Source: Hyphomicrobiaceae bacterium
Lineage (GTDB): Bacteria > Pseudomonadota > Alphaproteobacteria > Rhizobiales > Ancalomicrobiaceae
DNA length: 61,154 nt
Direction of reading: 5' to 3'
Assembly (NCBI GenBank): GCA_016793065.1
Contig: JAEULV010000028.1
Coordinates: forward strand, 1 to 61,154
Shown: piece by piece, positions 24,732-32,679 of the stretch
How the letters are laid out: each line of letters opens with the position of its first letter
Position numbering within the stretch: the stretch's first letter is position 1
Program-made: the position numbers and the translations under genes
Notes under the pieces: model-generated
The model's database searches: none
What the model was told of the DNA's origin: nothing
The model's input: the letters and a program-made list of their open reading frames with translations, nothing else

Positions 24732-25538
24732 TCACCAGCAGGCGTCATCGGTCCCGCCGATCGGGATTTCTGAACCACGCTTGAAGGGGCGGCCGTGCCG
24801 GTCCTTCGCGAGGTCGGGCTTGCGGTTGGCGGTTGGCGCGATGTCAGCAGTCAACGCCTCCCACCAAGGCAGCGGCTCGCCTTCGGGCAGGTCGGGCGAG
24901 GGCGGTTCGTCGGCCATCGAGCTGGCGCCGTCGCGGGGCGCACCAAGCGCCGGAGCGACGCGGGCCGGCTGGGGTGCGGTTGTCCGGTCGTTCGGACTCG
25001 GCCCGGTGGCCGATCCTCTCGCCCTTTCGGTCGGCTGTTCTTCAGCAAAGCCCCCACCCACGGGAGTCTTAAGTTTATCGTTGGGCGGTTTTGACCGGTC
25101 ACCCACCCGGCGCTTTCCGCCGGTCGCCTTCCCGGCGCTTTCCGCCGGCTGGTCGGCGTCGCCACGGTCGGGCAGAGGCCATTCGGGCGCGGTGAAACTT
25201 GCCGGGATTGTGGGTCGAATGAGGCGCTGCCGCCAGCCCGAAGGCATCACCTTGCCGCGCTCGCGACGGATGAGCCCGGCGCGCTCCAAGTCCTTCAGGC
25301 CATGGCCGACGTTGCGCACGTCGAGCCCGGTCAACGTGGCCAGCGCCGCATCACCGACAGTCGCGAAGCCGGCAGCGCCGATTAGGTCGTTCAGCGCCCA
25401 CGCCAACGCCAATGCGCGCGCCTTGCCCTTGCAGACGCTCAGGACGGCGGCCTGCCAATTGCGCATTGCTTGGCGACGCCCTAGCGGCGCCCAAGACCCG
25501 CCGCGCATCAGATCAAGCGTTTGGGGCCGGGCAAGCAT
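24732..25538 (-). CDS. Winged-helix protein, possible replication initiator (268 aa)
   Basis: The ATG at 25538 overlaps the excisionase-like gene's stop (TGATG). Residues about 25-100 form a helix-turn-helix of the type in phage replication or MarR-like proteins (LATLTGLDVRNVGHGLKDLERAGLIRRERG). The rest is a long, low-complexity Pro/Ser/Arg-rich region ending PWWEALTADIAP and a conserved-looking tail (DRHGRPFKRGSEIPIGG). In phage satellites this position is taken by replication genes, hence the suggestion. No primase or helicase motif is visible. The following 174 bases to the terminase gene hold nothing I can identify. Confidence 0.6.
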   Translation of the reverse strand: MLARPQTLDLMRGGSWAPLGRRQAMRNWQAAVLSVCKGKARALALAWALNDLIGAAGFATVGDAALATLTGLDVRNVGHGLKDLERAGLIRRERGKVMPSGWRQRLIRPTIPASFTAPEWPLPDRGDADQPAESAGKATGGKRRVGDRSKPPNDKLKTPVGGGFAEEQPTERARGSATGPSPNDRTTAPQPARVAPALGAPRDGASSMADEPPSPDLPEGEPLPWWEALTADIAPTANRKPDLAKDRHGRPFKRGSEIPIGGTDDACW

Positions 25539-25741
25539 CAGGCGGCGCCCCTCTCGCGAGCCGCAAGCCACGCCCGCACCGTCTCGGCGCGGTAAAGTAC
25601 CTTCGCACCCACAGTGACGAAGGGCAGTCGATCGCTACCCGTCGCGTATATGCGGTTTTTGGTGAGCCACGACACAGACAGGCCGAAGCGCTCGGCGACG
25701 CGCCGCGTGTCGATATACTCTGGATCGGTCGGGTTATTCAT
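25538..25741 (-). CDS. AlpA/excisionase-like helix-turn-helix regulator (67 aa)
   Basis: Residues 10-62 (TRRVAERFGLSVSWLTKNRIYATGSDRLPFVTVGAKVLYRAETVRAWLAA) match the MerR-like fold of AlpA regulators and phage excisionases. In satellite islands AlpA proteins switch on excision and replication. It is coupled by TGATG to the next gene. Confidence 0.8.
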   Translation of the reverse strand: MNNPTDPEYIDTRRVAERFGLSVSWLTKNRIYATGSDRLPFVTVGAKVLYRAETVRAWLAARERGAA

Positions 25742-25814
25742 CGGCGAACCTCATTGCGTTGCCTCAACGCATATGAGATTGCCTGTTATTCGACGGCCTT
25801 TCTAAGCCAACAAT

Positions 25815-26522
25815 TCAGTTTGCTTCGCGTGCCGACCTGATGGCTTGCACCGCGCCACGCGCCGCGTTGCCGATTTCAGACGGTTGCGCACGAATCCCGC
25901 TAAGGGCAACGGCGGCGGCGACCAGTTCGACGAAACGCCCAGACGTTTCGCCTGTCACAGAGTTCCGCGTCACGGCGGCGGGTCGCCCCGCGATCTCGGC
26001 GAACAGGGGCACCAGCCGGTCGGCAAGCCGTCGAACCGGCGTCGCCTTGCCGCCTTGCGCGTTCAGTGCGTTTCGGGCGGCTTCAATGTTCAGGGTCGCG
26101 GCGCCTGCACTGCGCAACCATCGCATCGTGTCGTCAAGCCCTTGCGCAGCTTCGGTCTCACCCCGATGGTCCAGCAGCGCCGCGATGCGCGAAAGCCCAA
26201 TTCCATCGGCATCACTGGCGACGGCGCGCAATCGGTCAATTGCGGCAAGGACGCTGGCCAGTTCCTCCCGCGCCCGCTCCCGAAGCTCACCCGCCGCTCG
26301 CTCGTCGCGCTCGGCTTCGCGGATAGCGGTGAACACCCTTCGGCCTAGGGGCACGGGCTGGGCAGCCGGGACGATCGCGGCCAGCGCGGCGGCGAGGGCC
26401 TGCAACGCCGGCTCGGGAGCGGTCGGGCCATTGGCACGCCAGCGCGCTTCGAGTTCGTCCAGTTGATGCCCGTCGTAGGCTCGCCAAGCGTCGGCGCTCC
26501 CGTCCTCGTCGGCTTGCGTCAT
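25815..26522 (-). CDS. Element protein of unknown function (235 aa)
   Basis: It begins at ATG 26522, overlapping the integrase stop by four bases (ATGA), so it is made from the integrase transcript. It is almost entirely helical and alanine-rich (REAERDERAAGELRERAREELASVLAAIDRLRAV). There are no membrane segments, metal sites or recognisable fold. Function unknown; integrase-coupled proteins can be excision cofactors. Confidence 0.6.
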   Translation of the reverse strand: MTQADEDGSADAWRAYDGHQLDELEARWRANGPTAPEPALQALAAALAAIVPAAQPVPLGRRVFTAIREAERDERAAGELRERAREELASVLAAIDRLRAVASDADGIGLSRIAALLDHRGETEAAQGLDDTMRWLRSAGAATLNIEAARNALNAQGGKATPVRRLADRLVPLFAEIAGRPAAVTRNSVTGETSGRFVELVAAAVALSGIRAQPSEIGNAARGAVQAIRSAREAN

Positions 26523-27925
26523 CGCCGGCGCGCCCCAATCGGGACAATCTCAGCGCCGGGCGCGGCAGGCATGAGCCCCATCGCGTCGGCAACTTCGGTT
26601 GACATGCGGTCGGCAGCGGCGCGCATCGGCGTCATTCCGACGTGCGCGTAGCGTTGGGTCGTTCGGGCATTACGATGCCCTAGCAGCCCCCCCACGACTT
26701 GCAGCCCAAGGCCCGCACCCACCCCGAGTGAAGCTGCGGTGTGCCGCAAATCATGAAGGCGGACGCCATCCAGGCCCGCAGCGCGGCGTATCGCAAGCCA
26801 CGGGCGATTGAGGTCGGCTCGGGGGCGTTCGTTGGCCGTGCCGGCGGTGGTCGAAGCGATCACGTATTTCCCGATGCGCGGTAGGGCAGACAGCACCGCC
26901 AGCGCGGGCGCGCCCAAGGGCACGATCCGACGTTTCGTCTTGGTCTTGGGCAAGATTAGCTCACCGCGATCGAGATCGACGGCCGACCATTCGAGATGAA
27001 GGACCTCTCGGAGTCTGAGGGCCGTCAGGGCAAGCAAGCGGATTCCCGCGACCGCGTAAGCATCGAATCGCGTCACGCGGTTTGCGGGTTTAGGAGCGTG
27101 CTTTGAATTGGGTTTGGATTCGTCAACGGTATAGGGCAGGCCCTCGGTCTCTGCCCGTGCCAGTGCCTCGCCAAGGCGCGCAAGCTGATCGGCGTCAAGC
27201 GCACGGATCTGGTCGGCGTCCTCTTCGTATCGGTCCACCTCGCGGGCAACATTGTCGAGGGTCTTGGGGAGGGTACCTTGCTTGATTGACCAATTGATCG
27301 ATGCTCTCAGCAGGGCGACGCACCGGTTCGCCGTCACCTTCAAGTCGCGCCCTTGATGTGAGGCAATGGCGCGGTGTGCAAGGGTCACCCTGCGCACCGT
27401 GAGGTCTTTGGCCTTCACGGCGCCGATTTCGCGTTCAAGATGCCCGGCATAAGACCGGTAGAGTTGCAGGGTCCGGGGGCGATTGGTCTGCGCAACCTTG
27501 TCGTCAAGATACGCCGTCAGGATCTCCGAGACGGTAGGGGCCGCGCGCTCGGCCGCGATCTTCGCGGCCTCCTTGCGCCTGACGTGTAATGGGTCGCGCT
27601 CTTCGAGAGGCGCTCGCTCGTCGATCGCTTTTGCCTTTATGTCGGATGCGCGGGCGCGCGCCTCGGCAATAGACACGAGTCCGCGTTCAATGCCTCCTTT
27701 GCCGTCCTGCTTGACGTTTGCGATGACGATGCGCCGGACCGGGAAGCCCCGCCCTCGCCCCGCTCGGTACTCAAGAATGAACGAGACCGATCCATCCGTG
27801 TTGAGCCGGGCCATGAACCCGGGCAACCGATCGTCACGGATAATGCCGGGCTTGCCGCTTGCGATCAGCGTCCGAACGCTTGTGGCGTCAACACCGTTAC
27901 CATCGACCGTCAGTCGTCTAGCCAT
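26519..27925 (-). CDS. int: Tyrosine-type site-specific integrase
   Basis: 468 aa from ATG 27925 (MARRLTVDGNG). It has an N-terminal DUF4102-like/arm-binding part, a core-binding domain with TVSEILTAYLDDKVAQTNRPRTLQLYRSYAGHLEREIG, and a catalytic domain with Arg in ALTALRLREVLHLEW, HDLRH (His391, Arg394), GHRNARTTQRY (His417, nucleophile Tyr426). It inserts and excises the island at tRNA-Gly. A GTCGTCAC arm-like repeat overlaps its start codon, which would allow self-repression. Confidence 0.93.
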   Translation of the reverse strand: MARRLTVDGNGVDATSVRTLIASGKPGIIRDDRLPGFMARLNTDGSVSFILEYRAGRGRGFPVRRIVIANVKQDGKGGIERGLVSIAEARARASDIKAKAIDERAPLEERDPLHVRRKEAAKIAAERAAPTVSEILTAYLDDKVAQTNRPRTLQLYRSYAGHLEREIGAVKAKDLTVRRVTLAHRAIASHQGRDLKVTANRCVALLRASINWSIKQGTLPKTLDNVAREVDRYEEDADQIRALDADQLARLGEALARAETEGLPYTVDESKPNSKHAPKPANRVTRFDAYAVAGIRLLALTALRLREVLHLEWSAVDLDRGELILPKTKTKRRIVPLGAPALAVLSALPRIGKYVIASTTAGTANERPRADLNRPWLAIRRAAGLDGVRLHDLRHTAASLGVGAGLGLQVVGGLLGHRNARTTQRYAHVGMTPMRAAADRMSTEVADAMGLMPAAPGAEIVPIGARRR

Positions 27926-27934
27926 GTCGTCACC
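27924..27934 (+). repeat. Single copy of the 11-bp arm-like repeat at the integrase start
   Basis: ATGTCGTCACC, the same motif as at both element ends. It overlaps the complement of the integrase start codon at 27923-27925. Confidence 0.4.
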
Positions 27935-28032
27935 GATCCAATTCAGCATTTTCGTACAAACGGTTATGCAAGTCCGACGTTCTAAGGCTGCATGGAAAAC
28001 CTCAGACCATCAGTCGCTGAATGCGCCGTTTC

Positions 28033-28054
28033 GTGTCGTCACCGTGTCGTCACC
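28033..28054 (+). repeat. Right pair of tandem 11-bp repeats, probable integrase arm sites
   Basis: GTGTCGTCACC occurs twice without a gap (28033-28043, 28044-28054), 120 bp inside the right attachment repeat. Spacing and orientation equal the left pair at 19421-19442. Confidence 0.55.
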
Positions 28055-28173
28055 ACTTTCAGAAGCGTGATGAAACGCTCGGCAACCAAATACGTTGATT
28101 GGCACGGTATTGCAATGGGTTAACTGCAATGTAGGGAAACGCTCGGAAAGCCGAAAAAGACTGCAAACTCAAT

Positions 28174-28219
28174 TTCCCAAGCTGAATGTCGTGGGTTCGA
28201 TTCCCATCGCCCGCTCCAA
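28174..28219 (+). repeat. Right attachment repeat (attR core, 46 bp)
   Basis: Identical to 19295-19340. It carries only the 3' half of a tRNA-Gly (from the anticodon loop) and is preceded by unrelated AT-rich sequence. It is therefore the displaced original tRNA end, not a second gene. Confidence 0.95.
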
Positions 28220-28541
28220 AAATCCCAAGATTAGTCAGATGGATAATGGGTGTCTCTCCCGCTGGGGGATTGACTTGGCCGGCCTCTGGGAACCATCGAG
28301 TGACCGCGTCGGACGAAATACCTGTCGCGAATCCGCTCGAGCGTGAAGCTAGGGACCTTCGGTGAGGCCTCTTGCTTGATGATCGTTCGCCTGATGCGAC
28401 TTTTATGCGTTTTCAGCATGGGCAGGAGTGACCGGGGACTGAAATGGGCCGCCGTGTCGATGCCGCCTGTTTCAACCCGACGGCGTCGTTCCCGAATTGC
28501 GCGGACGGCGATGCCGGATATCGCCATTCTTCGGTGGACAT
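28220..28541. other. Flank of the island without recognisable gene
   Basis: About 320 bases between attR and the end of the TauE-type gene. Short frames exist on both strands, but none shows a motif, ribosome site or convincing composition. I see nothing supportable; it may be debris of an earlier insertion. Confidence 0.45.
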
Positions 28542-29324
28542 TCACACGAGCCCGGCCATCAGACCGAGCCCAACCACCAGCATCATCACCGCGACGGCCC
28601 ATCGGACGGTCGCCACGGTCACCTTCGCCAGCAGGCGCCGGCCGAGGACGGTGCCGGCGAAGGCGCCGAGGGTGGCGATGGCGACCGGGAAGAGGATGGG
28701 CGAGTTCGGTGCGAGGAAATCGCCGAGGAAGGTGGCGCCGTAGACCAGGAGGCGGATCGTGTCGACCATCACGGCGGTGACCACGCCGGTGGCGACGAAA
28801 GCCTCCTTGCTCAGGCCGGCGCGGACCAGGAAGGCGGAGCGCAGCGCCCCCTGATTGCCCGAAAGGCCGCCGAAGAAGCCGGAGAGGAGGCCGCCGGGGA
28901 CGAGCCAGCGCGCCGAGAAGGCCACCTTCTGGAAGCGATCCGACAGGTCGAGCAGGGCGAAGCCGACGATCGCCGCGCCGATCACCAGCCCGAGCGGCGT
29001 GATGCGATGGACGCGACCGCCGAGGTCGTAGCGGGCGATGTCCGGCAGAGTGTCGAAGAGCGCCAGGGCTGCGGCGCCGACGAAGGCTGCGGCGGCGGCC
29101 GGGACGCCGAAGCGCAGGACGACGCGGAGATCGGCGTCGCGCACCAGGAGAGCGAACTTGAGCAGGTTGTTGGCGAGATGCACCGTCGCGGTTGCCGCCA
29201 CCGCCAGCGGCACCGGCAGGAACAGCGCGAAGACCGGCGTCATCACCGTTCCGAGCCCGAATCCGGAGAACAGGGTGACGGCCGAAACGACGAAGGCGAC
29301 GGTTCCGAGCAGGAGGAGTTCCAT
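28542..29324 (-). CDS. TauE/SafE-family membrane transporter (sulfite exporter type)
   Basis: 260 aa with about seven or eight membrane segments. The duplicated TauE/SafE signature is seen as TLFSGFGLGTVMTPVFALFLP near residue 20 and GGLLSGFFGGLSGNQGALRSAFLVRAGLSKEAFVATG near residue 145. These proteins are thought to move sulfur oxyanions or sulfonates. It is divergent from a PadR regulator, with a 40-bp palindrome between them, so it is probably the target of that regulator. Confidence 0.88.
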   Translation of the reverse strand: MELLLLGTVAFVVSAVTLFSGFGLGTVMTPVFALFLPVPLAVAATATVHLANNLLKFALLVRDADLRVVLRFGVPAAAAAFVGAAALALFDTLPDIARYDLGGRVHRITPLGLVIGAAIVGFALLDLSDRFQKVAFSARWLVPGGLLSGFFGGLSGNQGALRSAFLVRAGLSKEAFVATGVVTAVMVDTIRLLVYGATFLGDFLAPNSPILFPVAIATLGAFAGTVLGRRLLAKVTVATVRWAVAVMMLVVGLGLMAGLV

Positions 29325-29344
29325 GCGATCATGCCTCCGTTCGA

Positions 29345-29384
29345 CTTCATTATCGCCATACGATATCGTATTTCGATAATGAAG
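29345..29384. promoter_or_regulatory. 40-bp near-perfect palindrome, probable PadR operator
   Basis: Centre between 29364 and 29365. ATACGATATCGTAT (29358-29371) is an exact inner palindrome. The outer arms CTTCATTATCG (29345-29355) and CGATAATGAAG (29374-29384) are exact reverse complements. Only the CC/TT pair at 29356-29357 and 29372-29373 breaks the symmetry. It occupies most of the 83-base divergent promoter region. Confidence 0.75.
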
Positions 29385-29407
29385 ACAACCGAAGGAGCCC
29401 GCCGGTC

Positions 29408-29713
29408 ATGCAGCATCAGGATCTCCTCGCCGGCTTCGTCCGCCTGCACGTGCTGGAGCACGCGGCGCGCGGCGAGGTGTGGGGCACCTGGATGATCGAG
29501 GAACTGGCGCGCCACGGCTATCAGCTGAGCCCGGGGACGCTCTACCCGTTGCTGCACGCGCTGGAGCGACGCGGCTATCTGACTTCGCGGATCGAGCGTC
29601 GGGGCAAGACGGCGCGCAAGCTCTATCGCGCCACCGCCCTCGGCGAGGAGGGGCTGGCGGTGGCGCGACGCATGCTCGCCGAACTCTGGGACGAGGTCGG
29701 CGAGACGGGGTGA
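29408..29713 (+). CDS. PadR-family transcriptional regulator
   Basis: 101 aa winged-helix repressor. The PadR core is clear: LEHAARGEVWGTWMIEELARHGYQLSPGTLYPLLHALERRGYLTS, followed by RKLYRATALGEEGLAVARRML. Small, single-domain PadR proteins of this size bind palindromes as dimers and sense small molecules. It is divergent from the TauE-type exporter and preceded by the large palindrome. Confidence 0.9.
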   Translation: MQHQDLLAGFVRLHVLEHAARGEVWGTWMIEELARHGYQLSPGTLYPLLHALERRGYLTSRIERRGKTARKLYRATALGEEGLAVARRMLAELWDEVGETG

Positions 29714-29761
29714 CGCCGCGCACCTCCACGATCCTCAAGAGCCTCGTCCCGAACGAAGAAC

Positions 29762-29793
29762 GGGCCGACCGAGGCTCGCGCTTCGATCGGCCC
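29762..29793 (-). terminator. Probable terminator after the cytochrome operon
   Basis: GGGCCGACCGA (29762-29772) and TCGATCGGCCC (29783-29793) pair over 11 positions with one mismatch. On the minus strand it is followed by GTTCTTCGTTC, a weak U-rich tail. It lies between convergent genes and would end the leftward cytochrome transcript. Confidence 0.4.
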
Positions 29794-29849
29794 GAGGTGG
29801 GAACTGCCGCCAGCGGGTGCTCGCGCCCTGCCGGTCGGGGGGCGTTCGG

Positions 29850-30914
29850 TCACTTGTCGAAGATCAGGTGCAACGGCTCGCGGACCTGGGCGTGGCGGAC
29901 CTGGGCGTTGTCGAAGAAGGCGACGCCGAAGCCGTAGACCTTGGCGAGGTCGGAGAACTGGACGTCGAACTTCGAGGCGGTGGTCAGCGGGCGTTCGATC
30001 AGGATCGTCCACTTGCCGGCCTTCCACTTGGCCGAGGTCTTGATCACGCCGCGGTCACCGGTGAAGGGCTCGACCACGATCGAGGCGACTTCGTCGCCGG
30101 CGACGAACTTCGTATCGTCGAAGGGCGCCTTGTCGGCTTCGCGCAGCCAGTAGGTGCCGCCCTTGTTGGCCGGCAGACCGCTCTTGTTCATGAATTCCGG
30201 CTTGCCGTCGACGAGCTTGATGTCGACATAGCCGCCGCCGGTCTTGGCGTCGGACTTGCGGCCGGCTTCCGGCGACTTCGCCGCGTCGAAGCGGGTGCTG
30301 TCGAGATACTGGTTGTCGATCTGGCCGATGACGCCGCCGCGGACGTATTTCAGATGCCAGATGTCGCCGAGTTCGCCCTCGTCCTCGGTGTACTTGTTGC
30401 CGTAGGGCTTGCCAGGTTCGCCGGCATGGCACGACGCCTGACAGCCGAACTTCTCGTCGAAGCCGAAGATCGACTTGTCGATGTTCCAGATCAGCGCCAC
30501 CTTGTCCTCGTAGACGAGGTTGTTGTCGCCGCCCTTGTCATTGGGATCCTTGATCTTCAACCAGCTGCCGTCGGCCTGCTTGACGAAGGGGCTGCGACGC
30601 ACCGAGTAGGACGGATCGTCGTAGGTAAGGCGCAGGTAAACCGACTTGGCATCATAGGCGGCCTGGACGGTACCGGCGGTCTCGCCGAGATTGTCCTTGA
30701 AGTTCACGCCCTTGGTCGCCTTCAGCGGGGTGACGGGGGCCTTCTCCCAGACGCCGGTCGCGGCGTCGGCGTCAAGCACCGGCGCGGCGGCGGCCTTGAC
30801 CGCATGGACCGGGACCGGCTTCAGCGGAACCTTCTTCTCTTCTTGCGCGAGCGCGGTGCCGGCGAGTAGCGACAGCGGCAATACGAGGACGGCGGTGCGC
30901 AGCAGGGTCTTCAT
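29850..30914 (-). CDS. Periplasmic ethylbenzene-dehydrogenase-like heme-binding protein
   Basis: 354 aa with signal peptide (LLRTAVLVLPLSLLAGTALAQ). The mature part resembles the EB_dh heme domain, the gamma subunit of type II DMSO-reductase-family enzymes (WEKAPVTPLKATKG, VYLRLTYDDPS, YEDKVALIWNID, GKWTILIERPL). A CX3CH sequence (Cys158, Cys162, His163, CQASCH) could bind heme c in an unusual way. No molybdenum catalytic subunit is encoded nearby, so it is an electron carrier or sensor, not part of a complete dehydrogenase here. Third gene of the sigma-54 operon. Confidence 0.82.
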   Translation of the reverse strand: MKTLLRTAVLVLPLSLLAGTALAQEEKKVPLKPVPVHAVKAAAAPVLDADAATGVWEKAPVTPLKATKGVNFKDNLGETAGTVQAAYDAKSVYLRLTYDDPSYSVRRSPFVKQADGSWLKIKDPNDKGGDNNLVYEDKVALIWNIDKSIFGFDEKFGCQASCHAGEPGKPYGNKYTEDEGELGDIWHLKYVRGGVIGQIDNQYLDSTRFDAAKSPEAGRKSDAKTGGGYVDIKLVDGKPEFMNKSGLPANKGGTYWLREADKAPFDDTKFVAGDEVASIVVEPFTGDRGVIKTSAKWKAGKWTILIERPLTTASKFDVQFSDLAKVYGFGVAFFDNAQVRHAQVREPLHLIFDK

Positions 30915-30950
30915 GGATCGTGGTCCTTCTCTGGGGGAAAGCGGCGAGGA

Positions 30951-31565
30951 TCACTCCTCGTGCCAGCCCGTGATCATCATCTTGAAGAGCGAGGTGGGTC
31001 GGACACCGGTGGTGCCGAGGTAGATGTGCGCCACCATGAACAGGATCACGACGGCGCCGGCGATGTAGTGGAGCATCGCCACCGGCAAGAGACCGTCGAG
31101 GCCGTAGATCTTGGTCGGAGCGAGCTCGGGGTAGAAGAAGATCAGGCCGGTCACGACGACGGTCGGGACGACCAGATACATGATGAACCAGTAGACGACG
31201 GCCTGGAGGGCGTTGAAGTTCGCTTCCACGGTCGGCGGATAGGGATGCGGCTCGCCGCGGAAGATACCGAAGGCGTAGAAGCGCGCCTGGGTCAGGCAGC
31301 GCGCCAGCACACCCGGCGGCTTCGGCACGTACTGCCACCAGTTGCCGGTGACGATGTTGGCGAGCACGAAGAAGCCGTAGGCGCAGGCGAGCGCCACGCC
31401 GGCGATGTCGTGGATCTTCGCCGCGAGCGAGAAGGGCACGAGATAGCCGCCCTCACCCGCGAAGTGGAGGCTCGCCCCGGTCACCGCCAGCACGATTATC
31501 AGCGCGGCGTTGGTCCAGTGCCAGAGCCGCAGCCACGGTGGCAGGAGATAGATGCGATGGCTCAT
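30951..31565 (-). CDS. Cytochrome b561-type membrane protein
   Basis: 204 aa from the ATG at 31565 that overlaps the heptaheme gene stop (ATGA). Four membrane segments with histidines placed for two b hemes: LRLWHWTNAALI, KIHDIAGVALACAYGFF, and MLHYIAGAVVILFMVAHIYLG. It belongs to the cytochrome b/b6-Ni-Fe-hydrogenase-type family and would exchange electrons between the quinone pool and the periplasmic cytochromes encoded on either side. Confidence 0.88.
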   Translation of the reverse strand: MSHRIYLLPPWLRLWHWTNAALIIVLAVTGASLHFAGEGGYLVPFSLAAKIHDIAGVALACAYGFFVLANIVTGNWWQYVPKPPGVLARCLTQARFYAFGIFRGEPHPYPPTVEANFNALQAVVYWFIMYLVVPTVVVTGLIFFYPELAPTKIYGLDGLLPVAMLHYIAGAVVILFMVAHIYLGTTGVRPTSLFKMMITGWHEE

Positions 31566-32557
31566 GACGTCCTCCTGCGGCGGATCAGGGCCAGGACGAC
31601 GCAAACCGCGCCATGGCCGAGGAGTCCGAGGACGGTGAGGCCGAAGAGACCGATCACCGCACGGTCGATCAGGGGATTGCGCGTCGCCCCGACGACGTAG
31701 GCGCTGCCGAGGACCTGCGCGTTGGCGAAGCCGAGGTCCGCGCCGACATTGGTGGAGGCATAGCGGTAGAGACGGGTGGCGAGCGCCGAGTCCTGTGAAT
31801 GGCAGGTGACGCAGGCCTTGTCCGACTTGTCCTTGGCGAGGATCTCGTGGGAGGTGGCGAGGCTCTTCACCGGCGAGACGGGGGTGTGGCACTCGATGCA
31901 GCGGACCGCCGACCAGTGCAGCCGGGCATTGGGCAGCCAGTCGTGCGTGGCATAGAGGTCGGGCCGGACCTTCTTGGTCGGTAACGCCGTGGAGAAGGCG
32001 CTGTAGCGCAGATCGGAGTTGTGGCAGTCGACGCACATGGCGTTGTCCTGAGCCACGATCTTGCGTGGATCACCGACCTTCGCCGCTACCTTGTAGACGT
32101 GCGGGTCGTGGCAGGTCTGGCAGGTGAAGGCGTCTTTGAGGTTCTTGGCGTGGACCGAGGCTTCGAACTGGGTCTCGACCCTGAGCGCCTTGGTGGCATG
32201 GCATTCGCCACACTCGCTGATCGACTTCTTCGCCTCCGGAGCGTGCGGGAAGGCGACGTAGCCCTGGCCGTGGCAGACCTTGCACTCCATGCCGGTGTGG
32301 TTGGAGCCGTCGAACTGCTTGGGGTCGTGGATGAACTTCGTCAGCGCAGCCAAGTCCATGTCGGCGCGCGGTGGGTTCTTCAGCCCCGCCTCGGTGTGAC
32401 AGGCGTAGCACTCGGCGTTCGACTTGCGGATCTTCTCGATCAGCGCGGGGTCGGTCGGCGCAGCGCCCTTGACCTCGGCGGCGATGCCCGCTCCCGATGC
32501 GGCCGCCAACGCCGTGAAGGCGAGAGCGGCGAAGAGCGATTTTGTACTGGGCCTCAT
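31562..32557 (-). CDS. Membrane-anchored heptaheme cytochrome c
   Basis: 331 aa from ATG 32557, 21 bases after the predicted sigma-54 start site. Signal peptide (FAALAFTALAAASGAGIAA), then seven CxxCH heme sites beginning at Cys50, 92, 116, 146, 175, 220 and 249, and a C-terminal membrane helix near 300-325 followed by RRRR. The motif spacing recalls NapC/NirT- or doubled CXXCH-type proteins, but I cannot name a family. Distal His (for example 136, 205, 214, 237) may be axial ligands. First gene of the operon. Confidence 0.88.
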   Translation of the reverse strand: MRPSTKSLFAALAFTALAAASGAGIAAEVKGAAPTDPALIEKIRKSNAECYACHTEAGLKNPPRADMDLAALTKFIHDPKQFDGSNHTGMECKVCHGQGYVAFPHAPEAKKSISECGECHATKALRVETQFEASVHAKNLKDAFTCQTCHDPHVYKVAAKVGDPRKIVAQDNAMCVDCHNSDLRYSAFSTALPTKKVRPDLYATHDWLPNARLHWSAVRCIECHTPVSPVKSLATSHEILAKDKSDKACVTCHSQDSALATRLYRYASTNVGADLGFANAQVLGSAYVVGATRNPLIDRAVIGLFGLTVLGLLGHGAVCVVLALIRRRRTS

Positions 32558-32589
32558 GGAGGATCCCCCTTCCGGTCGGAGGGAGAAAC

Positions 32590-32604
32590 GCAAGACCCGG
32601 GCCA
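32590..32604 (-). promoter_or_regulatory. Sigma-54 (-24/-12) promoter of the cytochrome operon
   Basis: TGGCCCGGGTCTTGC on the minus strand matches TGGCAC-N5-TTGC with one substitution. The GG and GC dinucleotides are 12 bases apart as required. The start would fall near 32578, ahead of the ATG at 32557. The NtrC-type activator with an intact GAFTGA loop is encoded directly upstream. Confidence 0.75.
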
Positions 32605-32679
32605 GTTTCGAGGAATTCCAGAAGTCTTGGTTTCCAGCCGGTTTCGCGATGTCGCCCGATGCGTCTCCAGCGGTGTCGA

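Larger units (their letters stand above)
19295..28219. mobile_element. Integrated phage-satellite-like (PICI-like) genomic island in tRNA-Gly
   Basis: Exact 46-bp direct repeats mark the two ends. Inside, reading leftward from the right end: tyrosine integrase, unknown 235-aa protein, AlpA-like regulator, winged-helix protein, terminase small subunit, 46-aa protein, M41-like peptidase, coiled-coil protein, small HTH protein. Cargo genes occupy the left 2.7 kb. There is no large terminase, portal, capsid, tail or lysis gene. Known Gram-negative phage-inducible islands have int, alpA, replication genes and sometimes terS in this kind of order, so a satellite that borrows a helper's capsid is the best reading; a decayed prophage is the alternative. 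Confidence 0.8.

Noticed and set aside
28174..28219. A second tRNA-Gly
   Set aside because: Only the 3' half from the anticodon loop is present; it is the duplicated attachment site.
19340..28219. A complete prophage
   Set aside because: There is no large terminase, portal, capsid, tail or lysis gene; a satellite or remnant fits better.
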